The notes under the pieces: model-generated | The model's database searches: none | What the model was told of the DNA's origin: nothing | Seen by the model: only the letters and a program-made list of their open reading frames with translations | Translations under genes and position numbers: made by a program | DNA from: Crocinitomicaceae bacterium | GTDB taxonomy: Bacteria; Bacteroidota; Bacteroidia; Flavobacteriales_D; Crocinitomicaceae | Reading direction: 5' to 3' | NCBI GenBank assembly: GCA_020635955.1 | Contig: JACJYW010000003.1 | Coordinates: 1 to 64,000, forward strand | DNA: 64,000 nucleotides | Shown: positions 19,001 to 28,466 of the stretch, one piece after another | Layout of the letters: each line of letters begins with the position of its first letter | How positions within the stretch are numbered: the first letter of the stretch is position 1

Positions 19001-20293
19001 CTATACTGTCATGGATTGCTTAAAGATCTCCCAAACTTCTTTTTCTAACTGTTCTCTGTGATCAGGATGTGCAATTTGGATCATGGCTTCTGCCCTTTCT
19101 TTCAGATTTTTTCCATTTAAATAAGCTACTCCAAATTCAGTAACGATATAGTGAACATGCGCTCTTGTCGTAACAACTGGTGTTCCAGGTCCCATAGCGC
19201 TTACGATCTTAGATTTTCCATCTTTTGTAATGGACGGTAGAGCCAGTATTGGTTTCCCTCCTTCTGAATGTGCTGCTCCTCGCATAAAATCCATTTGTCC
19301 ACCAACACCTGAATAGTGCTTTGTTCCTATGGAATCGGCACAGATTTGTCCAAATACATCTACTTCAATGGCACTATTAATGGCAACCGTTTTTGGATTT
19401 CTCGAGATAATAGATGGATCATTGACATAAGCCACATCCATCATGTTTACAATTGGATTATCGTCAATAAAATCGTAGATCTTTCGTGTACCATAGGCAA
19501 ATGATGCTACAATCTTCTCATAACGCGTCATCTTGTAATGACCTGTTATAGCTCCTTTTTCGTAAAGATCCACTACTCCATCAGATATCATTTCTGAATG
19601 GATGCCCAAATCTTTATGATTACCTAAACAAGCTAGCACGGCATTTGGAATGGCACCAATTCCCATTTGCAGACAAGATCTATCTTCAATCAATTCTGCA
19701 ATGTTCTTTCCTATTTGAAGGTCTACAGCTGTTGGCTCACGCATTCCTGCTTCATACAGAGGCTCGTCCACCTGAACCAATGCATCAATTTCATCCATAT
19801 GAATGATTCCGTGACCATGAACAAATGGCATTTGAGGATTGACCTGTGCTATAATATGCTTTGCAACATCAATGGCTGTATTTGAAATATCTACTGAACA
19901 TCCTAATGAACAAAAGCCTTTTTTATTTGGCATGGAGACATTGATCAAAGCCACATCAATAGGCTTCTGGGTTCTCAATAAATGAGGGATCTCACTCAAA
20001 AAAATAGGAATATAATTCGCTCTACCACTTTGTACATGCTTACGAATGTTGCTACCCGCAAAAAAAGTGTTGATCTTAAAGTTATTGGCAAACTGCTCAT
20101 CTGCATAAGGAACAGGTCCTTCAGTATGAATGGAAACGATCTCAACATTGTCCAGTTCACTCGCTCTATCGGTCATGGCCTGGATAAGTACTGATGGTGT
20201 AGCTGCTGCTGAATGCAAAAAGATACGATCATTACTTTTTATGATCTTAACAGCCTCTTCCGCTGTGAATGTTTTGTGATTGAATCGTTCCAT
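19001..20293 (-). CDS. Acetyl-CoA hydrolase/transferase family protein (4-hydroxybutyrate CoA-transferase-like)
   Basis: A 430-residue class I CoA-transferase-type enzyme. Visible hallmarks are GIGAIPNAVL in the middle, the C-terminal-domain signature GVGGQMDFMRGA and the later VTEFGVAYLNGKNLKERAEAMI. Family members move CoA between acetate/acetyl-CoA and other acids or hydrolyse acyl-CoA; which acid is used here is not decided by the sequence. ATG 20293 is preferred over the in-frame TTG nine bases earlier, giving the usual family length. The upstream region is shared with the divergent ArsR operon. Confidence 0.85.
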   Translation of the reverse strand: MERFNHKTFTAEEAVKIIKSNDRIFLHSAAATPSVLIQAMTDRASELDNVEIVSIHTEGPVPYADEQFANNFKINTFFAGSNIRKHVQSGRANYIPIFLSEIPHLLRTQKPIDVALINVSMPNKKGFCSLGCSVDISNTAIDVAKHIIAQVNPQMPFVHGHGIIHMDEIDALVQVDEPLYEAGMREPTAVDLQIGKNIAELIEDRSCLQMGIGAIPNAVLACLGNHKDLGIHSEMISDGVVDLYEKGAITGHYKMTRYEKIVASFAYGTRKIYDFIDDNPIVNMMDVAYVNDPSIISRNPKTVAINSAIEVDVFGQICADSIGTKHYSGVGGQMDFMRGAAHSEGGKPILALPSITKDGKSKIVSAMGPGTPVVTTRAHVHYIVTEFGVAYLNGKNLKERAEAMIQIAHPDHREQLEKEVWEIFKQSMTV

Positions 20294-20377
20294 AGACTTC
20301 AAAAGTCGTTAAAATCCACTAGAATAAGATGATGATTATCAGATTTGAAACTTAAAAAAAGAATTTTAGCAAATCTA

Positions 20378-20423
20378 TTGCGTAAGTAAATACTTACATA
20401 TATATTTGTAAGCAATTACTTAC
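20378..20423 (+). promoter_or_regulatory. Promoter with two palindromic operators upstream of the arsR-type gene
   Basis: TTG (20378-20380), a 20-base spacer and TATATTTG (20401-20408) exactly match the Bacteroidota sigma-A promoter pattern TTG-N19/20-TAnnTTTG. Two related palindromes overlie it: GTAAGTAAATACTTAC (20382-20397, 7-bp arms, inside the spacer) and GTAAGCAATTACTTAC (20408-20423, one arm mismatch, at the expected start site). They are 26 bases apart, between two and three helical turns. The layout fits autorepression by the downstream ArsR-family protein; binding itself is inference. Confidence 0.75.
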
Positions 20424-20433
20424 ATATTGATAT

Positions 20434-20763
20434 ATGGGAGCACTTAAACGAGATATTTTTCAAGGTTTGGCAGACCCTACAAGAAGGGCCATACTTACGC
20501 TCATTGTGCACGAGCCGTTGAATTTGAATAGCATTGCCGAACAGTTTGAAATTAGCAGACCGGCGGTTTCTCAGCACATCAAGGTACTTGAAGAATGTGA
20601 ACTCATCCAGATCACACAAAAAGGAAGAGAAAGGTATTGCGAGCCTAAACTGGATAAACTCAATGAAGTAGCCGAATGGATAGCACCATTTAAAAAATTA
20701 TGGGAAGAAAGATTTAATCAATTGGATCAATTATTAGAAGAATTAAAAAAGGATAAAAGATGA
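20434..20763 (+). CDS. ArsR-family winged-helix transcriptional repressor
   Basis: A 109-residue ArsR/SmtB-type regulator: IFQGLADPTRRAILTLI at the N terminus, a helix-turn-helix FEISRPAVSQHIKVLEECELI, and a wing with GRERYCEPKLDKL. The typical metal-sensing Cys clusters are absent; this is the metal-independent subgroup commonly found beside AHSA1/SRPBCC genes. It begins 11 bases after the second operator palindrome and overlaps the next gene by ATGA. It probably represses its own operon; the inducer is unknown. Confidence 0.88.
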   Translation: MGALKRDIFQGLADPTRRAILTLIVHEPLNLNSIAEQFEISRPAVSQHIKVLEECELIQITQKGRERYCEPKLDKLNEVAEWIAPFKKLWEERFNQLDQLLEELKKDKR

Positions 20764-21248
20764 ACAAAGCACAATTCACCGCCGAAAAGAATGTATTAAC
20801 TGTCAAAAGAAGCTTCAACGCTCCGGTATCACTGGTTTGGAAGGCCTTCACTACGCCTGAGCTATTGGATCAATGGTGGGCACCAGAACCATTCAAATCT
20901 GTAACTTCATCCATGGATTTCAAAGAAGGAGGAAAAAGATTATATGCCATGGTTGGCCCTCAAGGAGAGAATTTCTGGTGCCTTACAACTTTCAAAAATA
21001 TTGTAACTGAATCTCAATTTTCAGGAATGGATGCTTGGTGTGATGAGCATGGAACCATCAATAAAGAAATGCCTGCATCTTATTTCACTAATGAATTTAC
21101 AGCCATTGATCAATCCACTTCGTTAGTGATGGTCACTGAATTTGCTTCAGAAGAAGATCTAAAAAAGGTGCTTGAAATGGGAATGGAGCCAGGTCTCACT
21201 ATGGCATTGGATCAATTAGAAAGCATGCTTATCAATCAACTTGCATAA
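20760..21248 (+). CDS. SRPBCC (AHSA1-like) domain protein 1
   Basis: A 162-residue START-like/SRPBCC protein of the AHSA1 (Aha1 C-terminal-like) group. It has the signature RSFNAPVSLVWKAFTTPELLDQWWAPEPF at the N terminus and a C-terminal helix after LEMGMEPG that would line the ligand cavity. These are small hydrophobic-ligand binding folds, usually encoded with an ArsR regulator. It overlaps the arsR stop by four bases and is followed by a paralogue two bases later. The ligand is unknown. Confidence 0.85.
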   Translation: MNKAQFTAEKNVLTVKRSFNAPVSLVWKAFTTPELLDQWWAPEPFKSVTSSMDFKEGGKRLYAMVGPQGENFWCLTTFKNIVTESQFSGMDAWCDEHGTINKEMPASYFTNEFTAIDQSTSLVMVTEFASEEDLKKVLEMGMEPGLTMALDQLESMLINQLA

Positions 21249-21250
21249 TT

Positions 21251-21727
21251 ATGGACACCTATACCCTTACAAACTATGTGATCAAAGACAATGAGGTCAC
21301 CTATACAAGAACATTTAATGCCGCATCAAATTTAGTTTGGGAAGCCTGGTCAAAGGTTGAGCTCTTAGAAAATTGGTTTGGTCCTTTTGGATTCAGCATC
21401 ACTACCCAGCATTTTGCATTCGAGGAAAACGGAAGCTGGAAATTCATTATGCACGGACCTGATGGCACGGACTTTCCGAATCACATTAAATTCCTTAAGA
21501 TCGTACCTATTCAAATGATCGAATATAAACATGTGGATGATGAAGACAGGGAAGCCATATCTTTCAGTGTTACAGTTTCATTTGAATCTAAAGGTGAAAG
21601 TACCATACTTACCATGAAGCATGTATTTAAAACTATTGAACAACTACAATATGTTGCTGAACATTATGGTGCCATAGAAGGAGGACAACAAACTCTTGCG
21701 CGCCTGGCAACTTTGGTAGAGAAGTAA
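21251..21727 (+). CDS. SRPBCC (AHSA1-like) domain protein 2
   Basis: A 158-residue paralogue of the previous gene product with the same YTRTFNAASNLVWEAWSKVELLENWFGPFGF start and a terminal helix around YGAIEGGQQTLARL. The two differ enough to suggest divergence rather than recent duplication. It is the last gene of the ArsR-controlled operon, convergent with the flavin enzyme gene with ten bases between stops. The role is unknown beyond ligand binding expected from the fold. Confidence 0.85.
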   Translation: MDTYTLTNYVIKDNEVTYTRTFNAASNLVWEAWSKVELLENWFGPFGFSITTQHFAFEENGSWKFIMHGPDGTDFPNHIKFLKIVPIQMIEYKHVDDEDREAISFSVTVSFESKGESTILTMKHVFKTIEQLQYVAEHYGAIEGGQQTLARLATLVEK

Positions 21728-21737
21728 TTAGATTGAA

Positions 21738-22688
21738 TCAGGGATTCACAAGATCCCTGACTATTTCCTTAATTGGACGAATAGAATGTGTATTCTCAAT
21801 GGTAGGCCCCGCACACCATACCGTTTTGTAAGTGGCACTAAAGGCTGATTTTTCAAGGGCTTTCATCCCCTTAACGAAAGTGAGCATTTTCACCCACTTC
21901 TTTAATCGCTTACTTTTGGACAACAATCTTTCAAACCAGTTTTGCTTGGTTCCTATTTTTTGAACATACGGGGTATTGATCACTGTACACGGAGTTCCCG
22001 AAACCTTAGTGCTCATGACAATGTCATCTTTCCCATAGTTTACGCAGGCTTGTTTATATTCATCTGAAACATCTGATTCATTTGAAGCGATAAAGATCGA
22101 CCCAACAGATACACCTGCAGCTCCAAGTCCCATGATATATTCCAGATCTTTGTGATTACCCACACCTCCTGCTGATATTACAGGAATAGTGCAATTATCA
22201 TTTAAAAGAGGAATCAACTCTTCGGGAGACATATTTCCGGCGTGACCACCTGCTCTATTATTCACGGCTATGATGGCATCAGCACCTAATTGCTCTACTT
22301 TCTGAGCATATTGCAGATCAACAACATCACAAAAAACTTTGATCCCTGCTGGCTTACACTTTTTTATCACAGCTTCGGGAGATCCCAATGAAGTGATAAT
22401 GAAATCAACCTTTTTATCTACACAAGTTTGCAACTGTGCCGGCATTTTGGGATTTGATTTATTTACGATCAAATTGATACCAATGGGACCTGTTGAATTC
22501 GCTCTAATTTCATCAATGGCAGCTCTGAACTCCTCATCTGTTCTGTAATTCAAAGCCGGAATGGCTGCAGCAATACCACTATTGCAAGCCGCAATCATCA
22601 TTTTTGCATTGGTCACCAGGAACATAGGAGCCATAATCACCGGATATTTGATGTTCAATAACTCTGTTAAGGATTGTTTTGTCTTCAT
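21738..22688 (-). CDS. NAD(P)H-dependent flavin oxidoreductase, nitronate monooxygenase family
   Basis: A 316-residue FMN TIM-barrel enzyme of the 2-nitropropane dioxygenase/nitronate monooxygenase family. It shows the N-terminal KYPVIMAPMF, the glycine-rich NRAGGHAG, and the phosphate-binding ISAGGVGNHKDLEYIMGLGAAGVSVGS. Family members oxidise alkyl nitronates or act as FabK-like enoyl-ACP reductases, so the exact substrate is open. It appears to be monocistronic; a 105-base AT-rich intergenic stretch with no gene lies upstream. Confidence 0.85.
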   Translation of the reverse strand: MKTKQSLTELLNIKYPVIMAPMFLVTNAKMMIAACNSGIAAAIPALNYRTDEEFRAAIDEIRANSTGPIGINLIVNKSNPKMPAQLQTCVDKKVDFIITSLGSPEAVIKKCKPAGIKVFCDVVDLQYAQKVEQLGADAIIAVNNRAGGHAGNMSPEELIPLLNDNCTIPVISAGGVGNHKDLEYIMGLGAAGVSVGSIFIASNESDVSDEYKQACVNYGKDDIVMSTKVSGTPCTVINTPYVQKIGTKQNWFERLLSKSKRLKKWVKMLTFVKGMKALEKSAFSATYKTVWCAGPTIENTHSIRPIKEIVRDLVNP

Positions 22689-22793
22689 TGATTATAAATA
22701 ACAAATTCCAAATCTCAATCTCCAAAAACACTACATCTACTCACTTGTAATTTGGTTTTTGTGATTTGTTATTTTCTGATTTTCAAGGAAAAA

Positions 22794-23843
22794 TTAGTTC
22801 CCCTGCTCATCCATGGTTTTACGAGCCTGATTGTTCTCCCATCTTATAATTCTGTTCTTCAGCAAACGAGCATAATCCCTACCATCTTTGATCTTGTAAT
22901 CAGAATATGATTTTTGAGCCCACTCGTATGCTCCATAAAGGTCACCATTGATCTCAGCAATAACAGCCATATTATAGCAAGCCTTACCAGCAGCTCTTCT
23001 TCTATCGCTATGCGTGGCTTTTTCCCACATTTCAGCTGCTCCGGTCCAGTTGTTTACCTGTGCTCTACGCGCACCTATCTTAATATTTTGATCTCCTTTT
23101 TTGAAGTAGGTTCTCCAAACTCTGAATTGCTGGTCTCTAACTCTACCTGCGTAAAAACGTCCAACCTGAGTTGAGATCTGGCGAACAGCCTGACCTCTTT
23201 TCATTAGTGCTTCAGCTGCTTTCAAAGGATTGATTCCTGATCCTGTGCTTTGAATGCGATCTGACAACCAAAATTCATCCCTGATCCATTTGTTCTTAGG
23301 ATCATAAATTCTCCACCCTGTTTTGATCTTTGTTGTCATGGTAGCTGTGTGCTGGATCATTGGAACGGTTCCTAGCGGTGTATTTTTATTCACAGTTTGA
23401 GAACTGTAATCAATTTTAGTATCCGTATCAAATACCTCTAATACGAACAACAATTGAACACCATTCTCATCACAAAGGCGTTGTACCTCTTCCCAGGGTA
23501 ATTGGGCAGGAAAAATATCAATTCCCCCTCCTTTTACCGTCATACTATCCATTAAAACAACGCGTTTAAACTTTGGATTCACCGTCAATTCATCAAAAAC
23601 ACCCTGAACTGCTGCTTTAGATCCCTCATGATCCAGGTTTCCTTCTAAGGTTAATGCATTATCAATGACATCAACAATTTTTCCCGCACCTTCAGAATAC
23701 GTTCTATTTACAACTCCGGCTGATTCATATTCCTGTTCTAGAAAGACAGCTGCCGGTTCAGAAACGGTCATATACACTCTGTTTTTACAAGAGAAGATCC
23801 CAATAAAAACAAGTGCTGACAATAATAAGTAACGTCCTTTCAT
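22794..23843 (-). CDS. DUF6340-like lipoprotein
   Basis: A 349-residue protein with an N-terminal lipobox (FIGIFSC, Cys19). The body begins VSEPAAVFLEQEYESAGVVNRT and has a central PWEEVQRLCDENGVQLLFVLEVFDTDT segment and a C-terminal helical TPR-like part (AAGKACYNMAVIAEINGDLYGAYEWAQKSY). This matches my memory of a Bacteroidota family called DUF6340, but the name cannot be checked here. It lies 31 bases downstream of the HdrB-like gene on the same strand and may be the last gene of that operon. Function unknown. Confidence 0.65.
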   Translation of the reverse strand: MKGRYLLLSALVFIGIFSCKNRVYMTVSEPAAVFLEQEYESAGVVNRTYSEGAGKIVDVIDNALTLEGNLDHEGSKAAVQGVFDELTVNPKFKRVVLMDSMTVKGGGIDIFPAQLPWEEVQRLCDENGVQLLFVLEVFDTDTKIDYSSQTVNKNTPLGTVPMIQHTATMTTKIKTGWRIYDPKNKWIRDEFWLSDRIQSTGSGINPLKAAEALMKRGQAVRQISTQVGRFYAGRVRDQQFRVWRTYFKKGDQNIKIGARRAQVNNWTGAAEMWEKATHSDRRRAAGKACYNMAVIAEINGDLYGAYEWAQKSYSDYKIKDGRDYARLLKNRIIRWENNQARKTMDEQGN

Positions 23844-23874
23844 GTGAGTGGAGTTTAAGGTTATATCCTATCCC

Positions 23875-24663
23875 CTACAAATCTGATGCCGAAGCTATCA
23901 TTTCCGCAATATCTAAAACTTTTATATCGTTTTCTTTGTTGAAATTCTTCACACCATCCGTCATCATAGTATTGCAGAATGGACATCCTGTTGCAATGAT
24001 CTGAGGATTAGTTTCTAAGGCATCCTCTGTACGTTCAACATTCACTTCTTTATTTCCCTTCTCTGCTTCTTTGAACATTTGAGCTCCACCAGCACCACAA
24101 CAAAGACCTTTTGCTTTGCAACGTTTCATCTCCACCAATTCAGCATCTAACTTTTGAAGCACATTTCTAGGTGCTTCATAAACTTCATTCGCTCTTCCTA
24201 AATAACAAGGATCGTGAAAGGTGATCTTTTTACCTTTGAATTCTCCTCCTTCTACTTGCAATTTTCCTTCGTTGAAAAGGCTTTCTAATAATTGAGTATG
24301 GTGAATGACTTCATAATTTCCGCCAAGACCCGGATATTCATTCTTTAGGGTATTAAAGCAATGAGGACAAGCTGTTACGATCTTTTTAACCTCATAAGCA
24401 TCCAATACCTGAATATTCATCATAGCCTGCATTTGGAAAAGGAATTCATTTCCTGCTCTTTTTGCAGGATCTCCCGTACATGCTTCTTCAGTTCCTAACA
24501 CTGCAAATTTCACGTTGCATTTATTCAGGATCTTAACGATAGCCTTAGTGATCTTTTTTGCACGGTCATCAAAACTTCCGGCACATCCAACCCAAAACAA
24601 AACCTCCGGAGTTTCTCCGGCAGCCATCATTTCGGCCATTGTAGGTACTTTTATTTCACTCAT
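23875..24663 (-). CDS. HdrB-like (Fe-S)-binding protein with CCG domains
   Basis: A 262-residue soluble protein with Cys-rich CCG-domain motifs as in heterodisulfide reductase subunit B, GlpC and LutA: WVGCAGSFDDR at the N terminus, CPHCFNTLKNEYP in the middle, then FHDPCYLGR, LCCGAGGAQMF and GCPFCNTMM. These Cys sets bind a non-cubane [4Fe-4S] cluster in HdrB. The partner is most likely the membrane HdrC/NarI-like protein encoded at 25989-27320, from which it is separated by the DUF1015 gene. Together they would pass electrons between the quinone pool and an unknown donor. The enzymatic substrate is not known. Confidence 0.82.
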   Translation of the reverse strand: MSEIKVPTMAEMMAAGETPEVLFWVGCAGSFDDRAKKITKAIVKILNKCNVKFAVLGTEEACTGDPAKRAGNEFLFQMQAMMNIQVLDAYEVKKIVTACPHCFNTLKNEYPGLGGNYEVIHHTQLLESLFNEGKLQVEGGEFKGKKITFHDPCYLGRANEVYEAPRNVLQKLDAELVEMKRCKAKGLCCGAGGAQMFKEAEKGNKEVNVERTEDALETNPQIIATGCPFCNTMMTDGVKNFNKENDIKVLDIAEMIASASDL

Positions 24664-24727
24664 TATTCAATTTTTTAAATACAAAAGATCAAGTCTAGAG
24701 TCTTTTGTCTAAAGTCTTATGTCTACA

Positions 24728-25978
24728 TCAGTCAGCTAGATCATGTACAAACAATCCACTGCGTAACTTTGGTTCAAACCAGGTTACTTTCGGCGGCATG
24801 ATCATGTCATTGTCCGAAATATCAACCAGTTGTTTCATACTGACAGGGAACATAGCAAAAGCCACCTTCATTTCTCCCGAATTCACTCTTTTCTCTAATT
24901 CACCCAATCCTCTAATTCCTCCAACGAATTCAATTCTATTATCTGTTCTTAGGTCTTTAATACCTAATAGGGGATTCAAAACACTTTCGCTTAATATCGT
25001 AACATCTAATACGCCAATTGGATCAGCATCATTATAAGTACCTGCTTTTGCGGTTAATCGATACCATTTTCCAGACATATACATTCCCATCTCATGTAGT
25101 TTGGATGGTTTCGCTTGTCCACTAACTTCTTCAACATCAAATGATTGTTTAAGAAGATCAATAAAACCTTCTTCAGTATGTCCATTCAGATCTTTCACCA
25201 CACGGTTATAATCAATGATCTTCAATTCATTATCCGGGAACAATACCGCCATGAAATAATTGTAACGTTTACCATCATTCGAAGCTCCAGCTGCTTGTTC
25301 TCTCAATTCTTTACCAACCAAAGCTCCAGCTGCAGTTCTGTGATGTCCATCAGCAATATAAATACTAGGAACTTTGTCCTGGAACAATCTTTCGATCTCA
25401 GCAATATCCGCAGAATTGTCTATTACCCATAAGGTATGTGTTAAACCATCAGCAGTAACGATATCGTGCAAGGGCGCCTTTTCTTTGGCTTTATTGATGA
25501 TCACATTCACTTCATTCACATGAGGATAACTGAAGAACACCGGCTCGTAGTTCATTTTACTGTAACGAACATGATTTTTACGATCCTCTTCTTTGTCCGG
25601 ACGTGTTAATTCGTGCTTCTTAATATTGTTATCAAAGTAATCGTCAATAGCACAGCATCCTACTAATCCGGTTTGAACGTGATCACCCATCTTGATCTGA
25701 TAAGCATAAAAATTCTCTTTAGAATCTTTTACCATCATACCTGAATCCTGCAACTTCTTAAAGTTTTCAGCTCCTTTAATATAAACCTCAGTGGCATGTT
25801 CATCATGCCCATCAGGAAAATCGATCTCCGGCTTAATCACATGATAGAAGCTAATGTCATTTCCTTTTGCTTCATCACGTGCTTCTGATGCACTTAAAAC
25901 ATCATATGGTCTGCAAACAATTTGCTCAGCTTTATCAGCTTTTGGTCTAATAGCTTTAAATGGTACTAGTATTGACAT
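24728..25978 (-). CDS. DUF1015 family protein
   Basis: A 416-residue soluble protein of the DUF1015 family: it starts with VPFKAIRPK, continues with VCRPYDVLSASEARDEAKGN and contains the family hallmark IYIADGHHRTAAGAL. Members occur widely, often near serine-biosynthesis genes, and resemble ParB/sulfiredoxin-type nucleotide-using enzymes; the reaction is uncharacterised as far as I know. Here it sits between two Fe-S redox genes, ten bases after the membrane Fe-S protein gene, which is not the serA/serC context. Confidence 0.85.
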   Translation of the reverse strand: MSILVPFKAIRPKADKAEQIVCRPYDVLSASEARDEAKGNDISFYHVIKPEIDFPDGHDEHATEVYIKGAENFKKLQDSGMMVKDSKENFYAYQIKMGDHVQTGLVGCCAIDDYFDNNIKKHELTRPDKEEDRKNHVRYSKMNYEPVFFSYPHVNEVNVIINKAKEKAPLHDIVTADGLTHTLWVIDNSADIAEIERLFQDKVPSIYIADGHHRTAAGALVGKELREQAAGASNDGKRYNYFMAVLFPDNELKIIDYNRVVKDLNGHTEEGFIDLLKQSFDVEEVSGQAKPSKLHEMGMYMSGKWYRLTAKAGTYNDADPIGVLDVTILSESVLNPLLGIKDLRTDNRIEFVGGIRGLGELEKRVNSGEMKVAFAMFPVSMKQLVDISDNDMIMPPKVTWFEPKLRSGLFVHDLAD

Positions 25979-25988
25979 TCAATGAAAT

Positions 25989-27320
25989 TTAATCTTCGTC
26001 TCTCCAGTTAAGACGATCTGTTGGTGAAAATTGCCAAGGGGCCTGATTGTTCTCAATATTGGTATTCATGGTCATCAATTCAGCAGGAATTTTTGACTCT
26101 TCCATTACTAAGTATCTTCTTAAATCCACAATAATAGAAAGTGGATCAATATTTACAGGACATTCCTGAACACAAGCGTTACAAGAGGTACATGCCCAAA
26201 CTTCTTCTTCTGTGATATAATCTCCCAATAATGACTTTCCGTCATCAAAATTCGGGTCTTTTCTCAATCCTTTACCTACTTCCTCCACTCTGTCTCGTAC
26301 ATCCATCATGATCTTTCTTGGAGACAATTTCTTTCCTGTAATATTCGCAGGACAAGAAGAGGTACATCTACCGCACTCAGTACATGAATAAGCGTTCAGG
26401 ATATTTACCCAGTTTAGATCTTTTACATCTTTCACCCCGAATCTTTGAGGCTCAGCATTCGCATCAGCTGCTGGTGCTGCAAATGGATCAGCATTCGGAT
26501 CCATCATCAATTTTACCTCATTGGTAACCGCCTCCATGTTTGTGAACTGACCTTTAGGTTTAAGGTTAGAAAAGTAAACATTAGGGAAGGCAAAGAAAAT
26601 GTGTAAGTGTTTTGAGAAAGGCAAATAAACCATGAAGCCCATCACCACAATAAAATGTCCCCACCAACCAATTCTTTCTAAAAGGTGTAGCGTTGCCACA
26701 TCCATGCTTCCAAAAACATTTGGTCCCAAGATCGAACTGATAGCGAATCCAAATGATCCACTTCCTTCAGCATGACTGGCACCTTGCAAACGCAAAGCTT
26801 CATCTGCCCCATTCATAGTGAAGATGAACATGACCAGTAAGAATTCAAGATAAAGGATAATATTACCATCCAATTTTGGCCATCCTGTCATTTCACTTTT
26901 AACGAAACGCGGAATTTTCAGCAGATTTCTTCTGGCAAGGAAGGTAAAGGTTGCAATCAAAGCCAAAGCTGAAAGCACCTCAATCAAACTGATAATGAAC
27001 ACATAGAATCCACCTAGTGGCTCAAAGAATATTCTGTGATTACCTGAAACTCCATCAATAATGATCTCGATCAATTCAATTTGAGTGAAAATAAAAGCCA
27101 CATAAATGAAAATGTGCAAGATTCCCGGAATTGGTCGTGTCACCATTTTAGATTGACCTAAAGCCACTCTGATGGTGGTCTTTAATCGTTCACCTTTATT
27201 ATCGGTACGATCCAATGACCTACCTAACTTAATGTTCTGAATGATCTGTCTGATCTTGAAAGCAAAGAAGGCCGCAGCCCCTAAAAAGATCAGAATAAAT
27301 GCAATACTACTTATTCCCAT
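25989..27320 (-). CDS. Membrane-bound 4Fe-4S dicluster protein (HdrC/NarI-like fusion)
   Basis: 443 residues: about five transmembrane helices (residues about 1-265), with His residues that could ligate haem as in NarI-type subunits, followed by a cytoplasmic HdrC-like ferredoxin domain holding two [4Fe-4S] motifs, CTECGRCTSSCP and CTSCNACVQECP. The architecture fits a quinone-linked subunit delivering electrons to the HdrB-like protein at 23875. It lies 15 bases downstream of the MCE gene, so it belongs to the same transcription unit. No N-terminal signal is needed because the first helix inserts directly. Confidence 0.85.
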   Translation of the reverse strand: MGISSIAFILIFLGAAAFFAFKIRQIIQNIKLGRSLDRTDNKGERLKTTIRVALGQSKMVTRPIPGILHIFIYVAFIFTQIELIEIIIDGVSGNHRIFFEPLGGFYVFIISLIEVLSALALIATFTFLARRNLLKIPRFVKSEMTGWPKLDGNIILYLEFLLVMFIFTMNGADEALRLQGASHAEGSGSFGFAISSILGPNVFGSMDVATLHLLERIGWWGHFIVVMGFMVYLPFSKHLHIFFAFPNVYFSNLKPKGQFTNMEAVTNEVKLMMDPNADPFAAPAADANAEPQRFGVKDVKDLNWVNILNAYSCTECGRCTSSCPANITGKKLSPRKIMMDVRDRVEEVGKGLRKDPNFDDGKSLLGDYITEEEVWACTSCNACVQECPVNIDPLSIIVDLRRYLVMEESKIPAELMTMNTNIENNQAPWQFSPTDRLNWRDED

Positions 27321-27335
27321 TAATGATTAATTGGG

Positions 27336-28406
27336 TTATGGTTTATACTGAATCTCACTTCCTTTTTGCAAAGAATCCAGAACTTCATCAAGCATATTGC
27401 GGCGTTCTGGGGTGGTTTGATACCCTTTAACCTTTCTTCCAAAAATAGAGAAGTGTACAAATTTGTTAGGATTAGCTGTGAAATCATCCAATAGGTTTTG
27501 AACAGATTGGTTCGTCTGCAGCAATTCATTATGAAGAGAATCTGTATGCAATAATTTACCTACTGTTCCTTCACCACTATTAATATCTGCCAATAAGGAA
27601 TTGAGTTCCTTCAGGCCTTCTTTCGTATCATACAAAATGGTATCCAGATCAGAATTCGCCACATCACTCGTGATGGATGATAAGTTGTTAACGATATTGG
27701 TTATTGAATCAGAATTTGCCGCCAAATTACTAGTAATGGTTTTCACATCTTTCAGTATCACATTTACCTGTTGCGTTTCATTGGCTACAAGAATAGACAG
27801 GTTATTGGCCAACTCTCCAAACTTATCGATAGCATCTCTTACTTCATACAAACTCTCATCAATGGTATAAGCTGCAGATGTATCCCAGAAAGCATTTACC
27901 GATACAATGATCCCTTCAACAGATGCGATCAATTCTTCTGTTTTCTTTTTCAAAGGCAAGATCTCTTCATTGATCTTATCCTCATAAGACATTTCTGTTT
28001 TAGCGGTCATGTAATCACCTGATTCATAATAAGCCACATTAGCTCTAGGAACAGTGTCATTTGGAATTCTAAGATCTAATGCTTTTGTACCAAGGATATC
28101 TGAGCTGATCAACCAGATCTCAGATGAATTAGGGATCAATAATTCCTCTTTCTCAATGGTAAATCTTACCACTACTTTAGAGGCATCATCTTCTTTAAGA
28201 TCAACGGCCATTACCTGACCTACTCTCACACCATTTAACTGAACTTCATTAGAGGGCTGTAAACCCGCAGAATTTTCGAATTCAGCAAAGAATTCACGGT
28301 CTTTTCCAAAGATACCACCGCCTTTAAGGAAATTGGTACCTATGAAAAGCAACAATAATCCTAAAACAACTAATAATCCTACTTTAAACTCTTTAGAAAC
28401 TCTCAT
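27336..28406 (-). CDS. MlaD/MCE family lipid-transport protein
   Basis: 356 residues: an N-terminal anchor helix (about residues 9-27), a single MCE domain (about 38-120, with EFENSAGLQPSNEVQLNGVRVGQV), and a long helical tail likely forming a coiled coil, followed by a SGEGTVGKLLHTDSLH motif typical of these proteins. MCE proteins ferry lipids between membranes together with MlaE/MlaF-type ABC subunits; none are in the window. It lies between the cell-wall amidase and the membrane Fe-S gene, all on the - strand. Confidence 0.88.
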   Translation of the reverse strand: MRVSKEFKVGLLVVLGLLLLFIGTNFLKGGGIFGKDREFFAEFENSAGLQPSNEVQLNGVRVGQVMAVDLKEDDASKVVVRFTIEKEELLIPNSSEIWLISSDILGTKALDLRIPNDTVPRANVAYYESGDYMTAKTEMSYEDKINEEILPLKKKTEELIASVEGIIVSVNAFWDTSAAYTIDESLYEVRDAIDKFGELANNLSILVANETQQVNVILKDVKTITSNLAANSDSITNIVNNLSSITSDVANSDLDTILYDTKEGLKELNSLLADINSGEGTVGKLLHTDSLHNELLQTNQSVQNLLDDFTANPNKFVHFSIFGRKVKGYQTTPERRNMLDEVLDSLQKGSEIQYKP

Positions 28407-28466
28407 GAACTGGGTCTGCGTTCGCTAATTTTAAAACGCTAAAATAATGGAAATATTCGGCTTGAC

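Noticed and set aside
27320..27529. 69-residue - strand ORF overlapping the end of the MCE gene
   Set aside because: It lies in another frame within the MCE coding region, with low-complexity composition and no independent signal.
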